Of a stretch of 64,000 nt of DNA, positions 23,128 to 33,806 are shown piece by piece (within the stretch, counting starts at the first letter, position 1; each line of letters starts with the position of its first letter). A program made the translations under genes and the position numbers. The stretch comes from Synanceia verrucosa (Eukaryota > Chordata > Actinopteri > Perciformes > Synanceiidae): assembly GCA_029721515.1 (NCBI GenBank), contig CM056552.1, positions 29,597,892-29,661,891 of the forward strand, read 5' to 3'. The notes beneath the pieces are model-generated. The model made no database searches and was not told the DNA's origin. It saw nothing but the letters and a program-made list of their open reading frames with translations.

Positions 23128-23688
23128 GGTAATGTATATAAACAAGTGAATAATTTATATACACCCAGGGATCATCATATCCTTCCATCCTCCCTGTACC
23201 CTGTGAAAACCATATTTTTATACTGCCTTTTGAACTGGGACGCTGCTATCAGGCTGCCCTAATAAGTCTATCAAGACTCTCCAGCTGGTCCAGAACGCTG
23301 CAGCACGTGTTCTGACCAGAACCAGGAAAAGAGACCATATTTCTCCGGTGTTAGCCTCTCTGCACTGGCTCCCTGTAAAATCTAGAATAGAATTTAAAAT
23401 CCTCCTCCTCACCTACAAGGCACTGAATGGTCAGGCACCATCTTATCTTAAAGAGCTAATAGTGCATTATAATCCTGCTAGAACTCTGTGCTCTCAGAAT
23501 GCAGGACTATTAGAGGTTCCTAGGGTTTATAAAACTAGAATGGGAGCTAGAGCTTTCAGTTATCAAGCTCCTCTTCTGTAGAACCAACTCCCTCTTTCAG
23601 TCCAGGAGGCAGACACCATCCCCTTATTCAAGAGTAGGCTTAAGACTTTCCTTTTTGATAGTGCTTATAGTTACGACTGATCCAAGGC

Positions 23689-26600
23689 TGACTCAGGCTG
23701 CCTTGGATCAATCCTTAGTCATGCTGCTATAGGTCTAGACTCCTTGGATCAGTCCTTAGTTTTGCTGCTATAGGTCTAGACTCCTTGGATCAGTTCTTAG
23801 TTATGCTGCTATAGGTCTAGACTCCTTGGATCAGTTCTTAGTTCTGCTGCTATAGGTCTAGACTCCTTGGATCAGTTCTTAGTTATGCTGCTATAGGTCT
23901 AGACTCCTTGGATCAGTCCTTAGTTCTGCTGCTATAGGTCTAGACTCCTTGGATCAGTTCTTAGTTATGCTGCTATAGGTCTAGACTCCTTGGATCAGTC
24001 CTTAGTCATGCGGCTATAGGTCTAGACTCCTTGGATCAGTCCTTAGTCATGCGGCTATAGGTCTAGACTCCTTGGATCAGTCCTTAGTCATGCTGCTATA
24101 GGTCTAGACTCTTTGGATCAGTCCTTAATCATGCTGCTGTAGGTCTAGACTCCTTGGATCAGTCCTTAGTCATGCTGCTATAGGTCTAGACTCCTTGGAT
24201 CAGTCCTTAGTTCTGCTGCTATAGGTCTAGACTCCTTGGATCAGTCCTTAGTTATGCCGCTGTAGGTCTAGACTCCTTGGATCAGTCCTTAGTTATGTTG
24301 CTATAGGTCTAGACTCCTTGGATCAGTCCTTAGTTATGTTGCTATAGGTCTAGACTCCTTGGATCAGTCCTTAGTTATGTTTCTGTAGGTCTAGACTCCT
24401 TGGATCAGTCCTGAGTTCTGCTGCTGTAGGTCTAGACTTCTTGGATCAGTCCTTAGTTCCATGGATCAGTCCTTAGTCATGTGGCTATAGGTCTAGACTC
24501 CTTGGATCAGTCCTTATGTTATGCTGCTGTAGGTGAACACTCCTTGGATCAGTCCTTAGTTCCTTGGATCTATGGACTATGGTATGCTGCTGTAGGTCTA
24601 GACTCCTTGGATCAGTCCTCAGTTCCTTGGATCAGTCCTTAGTCATGCTGCTATAGGTCTAGACTTCTTGGATCAGTCCTTAGTCCTGCTGCTGTAGGTC
24701 TAGACTCCTTGGATCAGTCCTTAGTCCTGCTGCTGTAGGTCTAGACTCCTTGGATCAGTCCTCATGTTATACTGCTGTAGGTCTAGACTCCTTGGATCTG
24801 TCCTTAGTCCTGCTGCTGTAGGTCTAGACTCCTTGGATCAATCCTTAGTTCCTTGGATCAGTCATTAGTCATGCTGCTATAGGTCTAGACACCTTGGATC
24901 AATCCTTAGTTCTGCTGCTATAGGTCTAGACTCCTTGGATCAGTCCTTAGTTATGCTGCTGTAGGTCTAGACTCCTTGGATCAATCCTTAGTTCTGCTGC
25001 TATAGGTCTAGACTCCTTGGATCAGTCCTTAGTCATGCCGCTGTAGGTCTGGACTCCTTGGGTCAGTCCTCAGTTCTGCTGCTGTAGGTCTAGACTTCTT
25101 GGATCAGTCCTTAGTTCCTTGGATCAGTCCTTAGTCATGTGGCTATAGGTCTAGACTCCTTGGATCAGTCCTTAGTCATGCCGCTGTAGGTCTAGACTCC
25201 TTGGATCAGTCCTTAGTTCTGCCGCTGTAGGTCTGGACTCCTTGGATCAGTCCTTAGTTATGCCGCTGTAGGTCTGGACTCCTTGGGTCAGTCCTTAGTC
25301 CTGCCGCTGTAGGTCTGGACTCCTTGGATCAGTCCTTAGTTCTGCTGCTATAGGTCTAGACTCCTTGGATCAGTCCTTAGTTATGTTGCTATAGGTCTAG
25401 ACTCCTTGGATCAGTCCTTAGTCATGCCGCTGTAGGTCTAGACTCCTTGGATCAGTCCTTAGTCATGCCGCTGTAGGTCTAGACTCCTTGGATCAGTCCT
25501 TAGTTCTGCCGCTGTAGGTCTGGACTCCTTGGATCAGTCCTTAGTTATGCCGCTGTAGGTCTGGACTCCTTGGATCAGTCCTTAGTCCTGCCGCTGTAGG
25601 TCTGGACTCCTTGGATCAGTCCTTAGTTCTGCTGCTATAGGTCTAGACTCCTTGGATCAGTCCTTTGTTATGCCGCTGTAGGTCTAGACTCCTTGGATCA
25701 GTCCTTAGTTATGCCGCTATAGGTCTGGACTCCTTGGATCAGTCCTTAGTTATGCCGCTGTAGGTCTAGACTCCTTGGATCAGTCCTTTGTTATGCCGCT
25801 GTAGGTCTAGACTCTTTGGATCAGTTCTTAGTTCTGCCGCTGTAGGTCTGGACTCCTTGGATCAGTCCTTAGTTATGCCGCTGTAGGTCTAGACTCCTTG
25901 GATCAGTCCTTAGGTCTGCCGCTGTAGGTCTAGACTCTTTGGATCAGTCCTTAGTTCTGCTGCTGTAGGTCTAGACTCCTTGGATCAGTCCTTAGTTCCT
26001 TGGATCAGTCCTTAGTTCTGCTGCTATAGGTCTAGACTCCTTGGATCAGTCCTTAGTTCCTTGGATCTAATGACTATGGTATGCTGCTGTAGGTCTAGAC
26101 TTCTTGGATCAGTCCTTAGTTCCTTGGATCAGTCCTTAGTCATGCTGCTATAGGTCTAGACTCCTTGGATCAGTCCTTAGTTCTGCTGCTATAGGTCTAG
26201 ACTCCTTGGATCAGTCCTTAGTTCTGCTGCTATAGGTCTAGACTCCTTGGATCAGTCCTTAGTTATGCTGCTATAGGTCTAGACTTCTTGGATCAGTCCT
26301 TAGTTCTGCTGCTATAGGTCTAGACTCCTTGGATCAGTCCTTAGTTCTGCTGCTATAGGTCTAGACTCCTTGGATCAGTCCTTAGTTATGCTGCTATAGG
26401 TCTAGACTTCTTGGATCAGTCCTTAGTTCTTTGGATCAGTCCTTAGTCATGCTGCTATAGGTCTAGACTCCTTGGATCAGTCCTTAGTTATGCTGCTATA
26501 GGTCTAGACTTCTTGGATCAGTCCTTAGTTCTGCTGCTATAGGTCTAGACTCCTTGGATCAGTCCTTAGTTCTGCTGCTATAGGTCTAGACTCCTTGGAT

Positions 26601-28905
26601 CAGTCCTTAGTTATGCTGCTATAGGTCTAGACTTCTTGGATCAGTCCTTAGTTCTTTGGATCAGTCCTTAGTTCTTTGGATCAGTCCTTAGTCATGCTGC
26701 TATAGGTCTAGACTTCTTGGATCAGTCCTTAGTCCTGCTGCTGTAGGTCTAGACTCCTTGGATCAGTCCTTAGTCCTGCTGCTGTAGGTCTAGACTCCTT
26801 GGATCAGTCCTCATGTTATACTGCTGTAGGTCTAGACTCCTTGGATCTGTCCTTAGTCCTGCTGCTGTAGGTCTAGACTCCTTGGATCAATCCTTAGTTC
26901 CTTGGATCAGTCATTAGTCATGCTGCTATAGGTCTAGACACCTTGGATCAATCCTTAGTTCTGCTGCTATAGGTCTAGACTCCTTGGATCAGTCCTTAGT
27001 TATGCTGCTGTAGGTCTAGACTCCTTGGATCAATCCTTAGTTCTGCTGCTATAGGTCTAGACTCCTTGGATCAGTCCTTAGTCATGCCGCTGTAGGTCTG
27101 GACTCCTTGGGTCAGTCCTCAGTTCTGCTGCTGTAGGTCTAGACTTCTTGGATCAGTCCTTAGTTCCTTGGATCAGTCCTTAGTCATGTGGCTATAGGTC
27201 TAGACTCCTTGGATCAGTCCTTAGTCATGCCGCTGTAGGTCTAGACTCCTTGGATCAGTCCTTAGTTCTGCCGCTGTAGGTCTGGACTCCTTGGATCAGT
27301 CCTTAGTTATGCCGCTGTAGGTCTGGACTCCTTGGGTCAGTCCTTAGTCCTGCCGCTGTAGGTCTGGACTCCTTGGATCAGTCCTTAGTTCTGCTGCTAT
27401 AGGTCTAGACTCCTTGGATCAGTCCTTAGTTATGTTGCTATAGGTCTAGACTCCTTGGATCAGTCCTTAGTCATGCCGCTGTAGGTCTAGACTCCTTGGA
27501 TCAGTCCTTAGTCATGCCGCTGTAGGTCTAGACTCCTTGGATCAGTCCTTAGTTCTGCCGCTGTAGGTCTGGACTCCTTGGATCAGTCCTTAGTTATGCC
27601 GCTGTAGGTCTGGACTCCTTGGATCAGTCCTTAGTCCTGCCGCTGTAGGTCTGGACTCCTTGGATCAGTCCTTAGTTCTGCTGCTATAGGTCTAGACTCC
27701 TTGGATCAGTCCTTTGTTATGCCGCTGTAGGTCTAGACTCCTTGGATCAGTCCTTAGTTATGCCGCTATAGGTCTGGACTCCTTGGATCAGTCCTTAGTT
27801 ATGCCGCTGTAGGTCTAGACTCCTTGGATCAGTCCTTTGTTATGCCGCTGTAGGTCTAGACTCTTTGGATCAGTCCTTAGTTCTGCCGCTGTAGGTCTGG
27901 ACTCCTTGGATCAGTCCTTAGTTATGCCGCTGTAGGTCTAGACTCCTTGGATCAGTCCTTAGGTCTGCCGCTGTAGGTCTAGACTCTTTGGATCAGTCCT
28001 TAGTTCTGCTGCTGTAGGTCTAGACTCCTTGGATCAGTCCTTAGTTCCTTGGATCAGTCCTTAGTTCTGCTGCTATAGGTCTAGACTCCTTGGATCAGTC
28101 CTTAGTTCCTTGGATCTAATGACTATGGTATGCTGCTGTAGGTCTAGACTTCTTGGATCAGTCCTTAGTTCCTTGGATCAGTCCTTAGTCATGCTGCTAT
28201 AGGTCTAGACTCCTTGGATCAGTCCTTAGTTCTGCTGCTATAGGTCTAGACTCCTTGGATCAGTCCTTAGTTCTGCTGCTATAGGTCTAGACTCCTTGGA
28301 TCAGTCCTTAGTTATGCTGCTATAGGTCTAGACTTCTTGGATCAGTCCTTAGTTCTGCTGCTATAGGTCTAGACTCCTTGGATCAGTCCTTAGTTCTGCT
28401 GCTATAGGTCTAGACTCCTTGGATCAGTCCTTAGTTATGCTGCTATAGGTCTAGACTTCTTGGATCAGTCCTTAGTTCTTTGGATCAGTCCTTAGTTCTT
28501 TGGATCAGTCCTTAGTCATGCTGCTATAGGTCTAGACTCCTTGGATCAGTCCTTAGTTATGCTGCTATAGGTCTAGACTTCTTGGATCAGTCCTTAGTTC
28601 TGCTGCTATAGGTCTAGACTCCTTGGATCAGTCCTTAGTTCTGCTGCTATAGGTCTAGACTCCTTGGATCAGTCCTTAGTTATGCTGCTATAGGTCTAGA
28701 CTTCTTGGATCAGTCCTTAGTTCTTTGGATCAGTCCTTAGTTCTTTGGATCAGTCCTTAGTCATGCTGCTATAGGTCTAGACTCCTTGGATCAGTCCTTA
28801 GTTCTGCTGCTATAGGTCTAGACTCCTTGGATCAGTCCTTAGTTATGTTGCTATAGGTCTAGACTCCTTGGATCAGTCCTTAGTTATGCTGCTATAGGTC
28901 TAGAC
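23689..28905. repeat. 41-bp tandem array inside an L2 3' region, about 125 units
   Basis: The unit is GGTCTAGACTCCTTGGATCA plus GTCCTTAGTTATGCTGCTATA; spacing measured at several places is 41. Variant letters mark subfamilies (TATGCTGCTATA, CATGCCGCTGTA, TTCTGCTGCTATA), and about 20-base half-units (TTCCTTGGATCAGTCCTTAG) are interspersed. Copy B has this unit once, so the array arose in this copy. A 2,049-bp block is itself duplicated. Confidence 0.97.
24640..28730. repeat. 2,049-bp higher-order duplication within the 41-bp array
   Basis: Rare variants recur at a constant distance: CTCATGTTATACTGC at 24761 and 26810, and TGGATCTAATGACTATGG at 26062 and 28111, each 2,049 bases apart. The two blocks look nearly identical until an extra 20-base half-unit in the second copy near 28480. 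This implies a recent block duplication of about 50 units. Confidence 0.9.
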
Positions 28906-29724
28906 TCCTGGAGGACTTCCTCTGACACACTGAGCTTCTCTTCTTCTTCATTTGGATGCCTCCTCAGGTTGTATCTTTTAGGGTAGTGGAGAAGAGGATG
29001 TGTTTACTCTTCCTCCCTTTAACACATGCTGCAGATTAGTTTTGTGCCTCATAGTCCCTGTGCGTTCTCATCTCACAGGTATCCATGGATCCAGTCTACC
29101 TGGTGGAGTAGTGGTTGGACAGACCAGTCAGGCTTCATCTTCTGGTGCTGAGTGATGTGGTGATGACGAGGACATCTGAGGCTTCTCCTGCTTGGTGGGG
29201 TGGAGAGGAAGGCACGCTGCCCAGGCTTCATCTGTTGGTATGTTCATTGTTGTTATTCTGTACACATGGCATCTATTGCATGTAGGTCCATCCTGAAGAG
29301 GGATCCCTCCTCTGTTGCTCTTCCTGAGGTTTCTTCCGTTTCTTTTTCCCTGTTAAAAGGGTTTTTTTGGGGGAGTTTTTTCTTAGTCGATGTGAGGGTC
29401 ATTTGTAAAGGACAGAGGGTGTCATATCCTGTACAGATTGTAAAGCCCTCTAAGGCAAATTAATAATTTGTGATATTGGGCTATACAAATAAACTTGACT
29501 TGACTCCACAGCTTCACTCCACACATAGAAAAGTTAAATGATTTTAGTGTTGTGTTTACACAAAATGTTTAAGATCGTGCCCCCCCTCAGATTATAATCC
29601 CCATCTCTTCTAAAAAAAACATTTTTTTGAATATTTCCAGGAAGGAGGTTGTTCATTGCTTCATACATAATTTGTGCTGTTAAACCAGGTCAAGGAATGT
29701 TTTTGATATTAAGAATAGTGAATT

Positions 29725-29805
29725 TGTGTGTTCTAGCACCATCTAGAGGAGTCAAAAATACCACAGGTGCTTCATGAAGCGTCATTTGTCCATCACTATC
29801 TATTA
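29725..29805. mobile_element. Half-copy of the GGACAAATGAAGC MITE
   Basis: CACCATCTAGAGGAGTCAAA through CATTTGTCCATCACTA matches the right arm of the family. It breaks the reverse-transcriptase frame of the surrounding LINE. Confidence 0.7.
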
Positions 29806-30061
29806 TTATATCAAGAAACTTGTTTTCATCAAGTCTTTCAATATCCACACCTTCTATTTGCACCTGTACTTGAGTGCACCTTGTAAATATCATTTATATA
29901 AAGGATGAATAGTGTTGGACCCAGTAATGACCCCTGGGGGACGCCACAAGCAATGTCCAAGCAAGATGGTAATTTTTTTTCCCATCTTCACAAACTGTTG
30001 CCTGTCTCCTAAATAACCTTCCACTGTGTGTAACACTTCCCTCCAATTTATCGATTAACAT

Positions 30062-30520
30062 TATTGCTGGACAAATGAAGCTTCATCTCTCCTGGTACTC
30101 TGGCTTCCTCCCACCATCCAAAAACATGCATGGGGATTAGGTTAATTGGTTAATTTAAATTGACCGTAGGTGTGAATGTGAGTGTGAGTGATTGTCTGTC
30201 TCTATGTGTCCTATGATGAACTGGAGACTTGTCCAGGGTGTACCCTGTCTTTCACCCTAAGACAGCTGGGATAGGATCCAGCCCCCCCATGACCCTATGA
30301 GAGGATAAGAGGTAGAAAATGGATGGATGGATGGAAATGAAGCTTCATGAAGCACTTGTGGTATTTTTGGACTCCTCTAGATGGTGCTCTTGGTTTAAAG
30401 AAAAAGGCTAGTGGAATGGAAAATTACTAAATTTCCATTACATCTTTAAACCAAGACCACCATCTAGAGGAGTCAAAGAATCCCACAAGTGCTTCATGAA
30501 GCTTCATTTGTCCATCATTA
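30062..30520. mobile_element. hAT-like MITE split by a SINE
   Basis: Left end GCTGGACAAATGAAGCTTCAT and right end ATGAAGCTTCATTTGTCCAT are inverted. The internal arms CTCTAGATGGTGCTCTTGG and ACCATCTAGAGGAG also pair. The SINE at 30087-30334 interrupts the left end. Confidence 0.85.
30087..30334 (+). mobile_element. 5'-truncated tRNA-derived SINE inside a MITE
   Basis: AAATGAAGCTTCAT (14 bp) occurs directly before it (30073-30086) and after it (30335-30348), an exact target duplication. The 3' end is (GGAT)n. It lacks the tRNA-like head. Confidence 0.92.
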
Positions 30521-31268
30521 CTCACATACCTTTAAAATTATTTTGGTTATATTGTACTATAGTATTTTTTCCTACATACCCTTATAATAGTTACTTATTT
30601 TATATATGTGTTCGGCCTCTTTAGGTCATAAATTCTCTATAGTGTGTTTTTCTTTTTACAGGCACTTTTACAGGTGATCCCTTTGTGTGTATTTTTTTTT
30701 TTTTTACTGTATTGTTTTATTGGACAGTTTTTATTATACAATGATGAACACTTTAAAAAAAAGTCATTTCTCCATACACTCATGGTCCTAACTCTTCTGT
30801 ATTTAAGTGTTTTATCTGGCTGATTTCTCTTGTAGTTGCTGTCATAAACTGTAAAAACTGGTCGTTGATTAATAGTTCACTCACTGTATTCTTTTTAATG
30901 TCATGTTATGGATTAGGGTGGCACAGTGAGCTGTAATTCTGTTGGCCCTGGTCTTTTCTTTGTATATAGGCTCATACTAAACACTGTGCTAATAAAATCA
31001 TCATTCATTTTGCTTACTTGCAGATCAACATTAAAATGCCCTCAGACAAAAATAGCTTTGTGTTCTAATAAGTTGTCCTGTTATACTTTCTATAACCTTA
31101 TAATTCAAGTGTTTATCCACATACACAGCCACCCCTCCTCCAACCTTCTTTCTATACAGTTCAATTCATACCTATCCATTTCCAAAACCATTCCTTTATT
31201 GGCGTTGATCCGTGTTTCCAATGATGAGCAAACATATTGAATGGTTTTGTGAACTGACTTCGTTGATA

Positions 31269-31401
31269 GCCCTGTGATGAACTGGAGACTTGTCCAGGGT
31301 GTACCCTGCCTTCTACCTGAAGACAGCTGGGATAGACTCCAGCCCCCCGCGACCCTATGAGAGGATAAGAAGTAGAAAATGGATGGATGGATGGATGGAT
31401 G
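31269..31401 (+). mobile_element. 5'-truncated SINE inside a LINE relic
   Basis: GACTTCGTTGATA (13 bp) flanks it exactly (31256-31268 and 31402-31414). It keeps only the last 133 bases with a (GGAT)n tail. Removing it restores continuity of the LINE sequence. Confidence 0.92.
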
Positions 31402-31640
31402 GACTTCGTTGATACTGAAGTTTGCGTACAGGTTATTGATATTTTGCTCTCCAGTTATACTGGTTATCTGTGTAGTAGTAGCAGTCGTTGACATTGGAGA
31501 AGAAATAATTGTCCGGGTCTATATCGCTGGATTGAAATGTTCCCAGCTCCAGTTTATCATGGTCACCAATCATTTGCGTTTTGTTCATCTTGTCTCCAGA
31601 TGGAGGTGAAGGCCTTCTTTCAGACTGTGTCATGATGTTG

Positions 31641-32942
31641 TGTTTTGAGTTATTCGAGCATTCGTACCTTTACAGTCCGGTTTATGATGATCACATATCC
31701 CATTTAGCTTGATGAAAATGTAAGTTTGTGGTCCATGTGTTTGGGATTTTTCCCTGTTTTTTATTTCAAGTAACATGCTTTTCTGACAATGTCAGTGTTT
31801 CTTTTTGTTTGACGTTCGTTTGTGAAAACGTCAGATCCTTTCAGCTTCCTGACTGGTTTGTCAGGGTTGTTTCTCCAGGGTAGAGGACGGCATGCCTCCA
31901 TGTTTTCACCGTCCTATTCAATCCCCTTGGACCGGAGGAAGGCAGCTCCCTGTTGCTCCACAGAGCTGGGGTACTGGTAGTAGTGGCTAACATGAATGGG
32001 CATAACATGACAGTGTAACTGAAGAGAGAAGAGAGAACTGCCTCCACTTCTGCTCTATAATACCAGCCTCTATAACTACAGCAGCAGAGGATGTATACCT
32101 ATTGCTCTTACCTATAACAAATCCCATGAAAACCATATATAAAAATATTTTAACAAGCCTGAAAAATCTTCTTGTTCTGTACCACTGAGCTCTGTGGTTG
32201 TCATCAAATCCTTCCTCACCATGAAGACACTGTTATCCTGCTACTCAAGCACCACATGTGGATGAATCCTCTCCAGAAAAGACACAGTGTCCTCTTGTTA
32301 GAGTAACTTTTGGTAAAAACAAATGATGAAACATCTAGACAGACTGAGGCCGTAGGGAAAAGGCATAGAGCATTGTTGGTTTGTCTTTTCCTGGGATCTG
32401 CTGACAGGAACATATAAACTGCAAACTAACCTCATCCTTCACACTTTCTCATCTCAGCCTTAATCAGAGAATGGGGTTTGTCCAGTAAAAGACCTTTCAC
32501 TCTCTAGTGGTGGCCAGTCTGATTTTCTCACTGAGTGTATGAGCAGCATTGGCTGCTGAATTCTCTGTCGCTGTATCCTGGGTTTTAATTGTGATTGGTT
32601 TAAAGAAAAACAAGCAAACTTCAGTGTTTTCCATTTGCTGCAGAGTGATAATGAGCGTGTGAAGCTTCTCATTCTGTGTCCAGGGCTTGTTGTGCGGGGG
32701 GTGTAGCATCCTGTATTCCTGCCTCTGCCTCTGGGCTCCACCCTTATGAACTAACCATGGTCTCTGAACATAAACTGAGGTTAAACACACATTCACCACA
32801 TTTAAATAAAGCAAAACAGCTCTACCGCAGGACCAAAACAAGAGCCTTCATCACAAAGAGTCCATATAGCCGTAATGGAGTTAGTACTGATCAGTAAAAC
32901 TAGTCCAAGTCCAGAGTGCTCCTGCAGGCTCAGAGGTCATGG
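31641..32942. other. Intergenic, downstream of ZBTB40
   Basis: No gene was recognised. It should contain the ZBTB40 3' untranslated region, which runs leftward from 32943, but no - strand AATAAA was noticed in the nearest 500 bases. Confidence 0.45.
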
Positions 32943-33765
32943 CTAAGAGTCAGGACCTGCAGGTTTGTCCTCACAGATGAAGGTCACGGAGCTGTTCAAC
33001 AGGTCATACATGTTGACCTCCACCACCTCTGCTGATGACATTCCCTCTCTTCCTGCTAGAGCCACCAACACCTGCTGGGCAGCTGCCAGCTGGGCCTGCT
33101 CCTCAGAAACCATGGACGCCTCTCTATCACCTGCTGGCTCTGCTGCAGTCACCTGATCGGACAGAGACCAGTATCAACCACAGGAGACATTTCTTCTCAC
33201 TGGTGTTGCAGAGAACAGAGCTCAGTATTCACTTATATGTACTGCTTTTGATGGAGTAATATTTTTTTCATTAGTAACTTGACAGTCAAAGTTTCGCATC
33301 AATGTAACATTTCAACTAATAAAAGTAGAACAATGAAATAAAACAAGCAAATAATTCAGCTCATGCATTATTGAACTGGTTAGATCATGATCAGCTGTCT
33401 TTTGAAACTATGCGAGCAGAGGACAGGAATGAACAGGCTTGAGTACTACGGATATGATTCCCAGCTAAGTGTAGCACCAGAGCTCCTTACTGTGTGGGAG
33501 GTGGAGGCCTGCTCCTCTTTGGCCTGCTGCTCCTCTTGAGCCTCCATGTGGCAGGAGAGGAGGTGCTCCTGCAGCTCCAGCTGGGAGGAGCACAGCAGGG
33601 AGCAGAGGGGGCAGCTGAACGCCTCCCCGCTGATGTGCTGACTGCTCATGTGCTCCTGCAGCTCCTCCTCCCCTCCCAGCACAGCCGGGCAGTAAGGACA
33701 CTGTACTGCTGCTGCTGCAGAGCCTGGAGAGCGCACACACACACACACGCACACACACACACACA

Positions 33766-33806
<41 letters not shown>

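Larger units (their letters stand above)
23247..29505 (+). mobile_element. 5'-truncated L2/Maui-like LINE with expanded 3' region, copy A
   Basis: From TATCAGGCTGCCC onward it is nearly identical to copy B at 38380. The first 400 bases encode the C-terminus of the reverse-transcriptase polyprotein (VLASLHWLPVKSRIEFKILL, YKALNGQAPSYL). After a 41-bp tandem array of 5.2 kb, element sequence resumes at 28905 and ends with the L2-type tail GGGCTATACAAATAAACTTG followed by ACTTGACT. Everything upstream of the last coding region is lost. Confidence 0.92.
29690..31640 (-). mobile_element. Degraded APE-type LINE (Rex1-like) with nested insertions
   Basis: Read on the - strand: an early endonuclease-type region (DIDPDNYFFSNV near 31540, then ETRINANKGMVLEMDRYE near 31180) and later a reverse-transcriptase motif, GVPQGSLLGPTLFILYINDI, near 29900. 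The next residues read VDIERLDENKFLDIIID before a MITE fragment interrupts. Many stops and three insertions make it inactive. The clade is a best guess. Confidence 0.75.

Noticed and set aside
329..28905. CRISPR-like arrays in the 41-bp repeats
   Set aside because: Units are contiguous with no unique spacers, and the genome is a vertebrate one.
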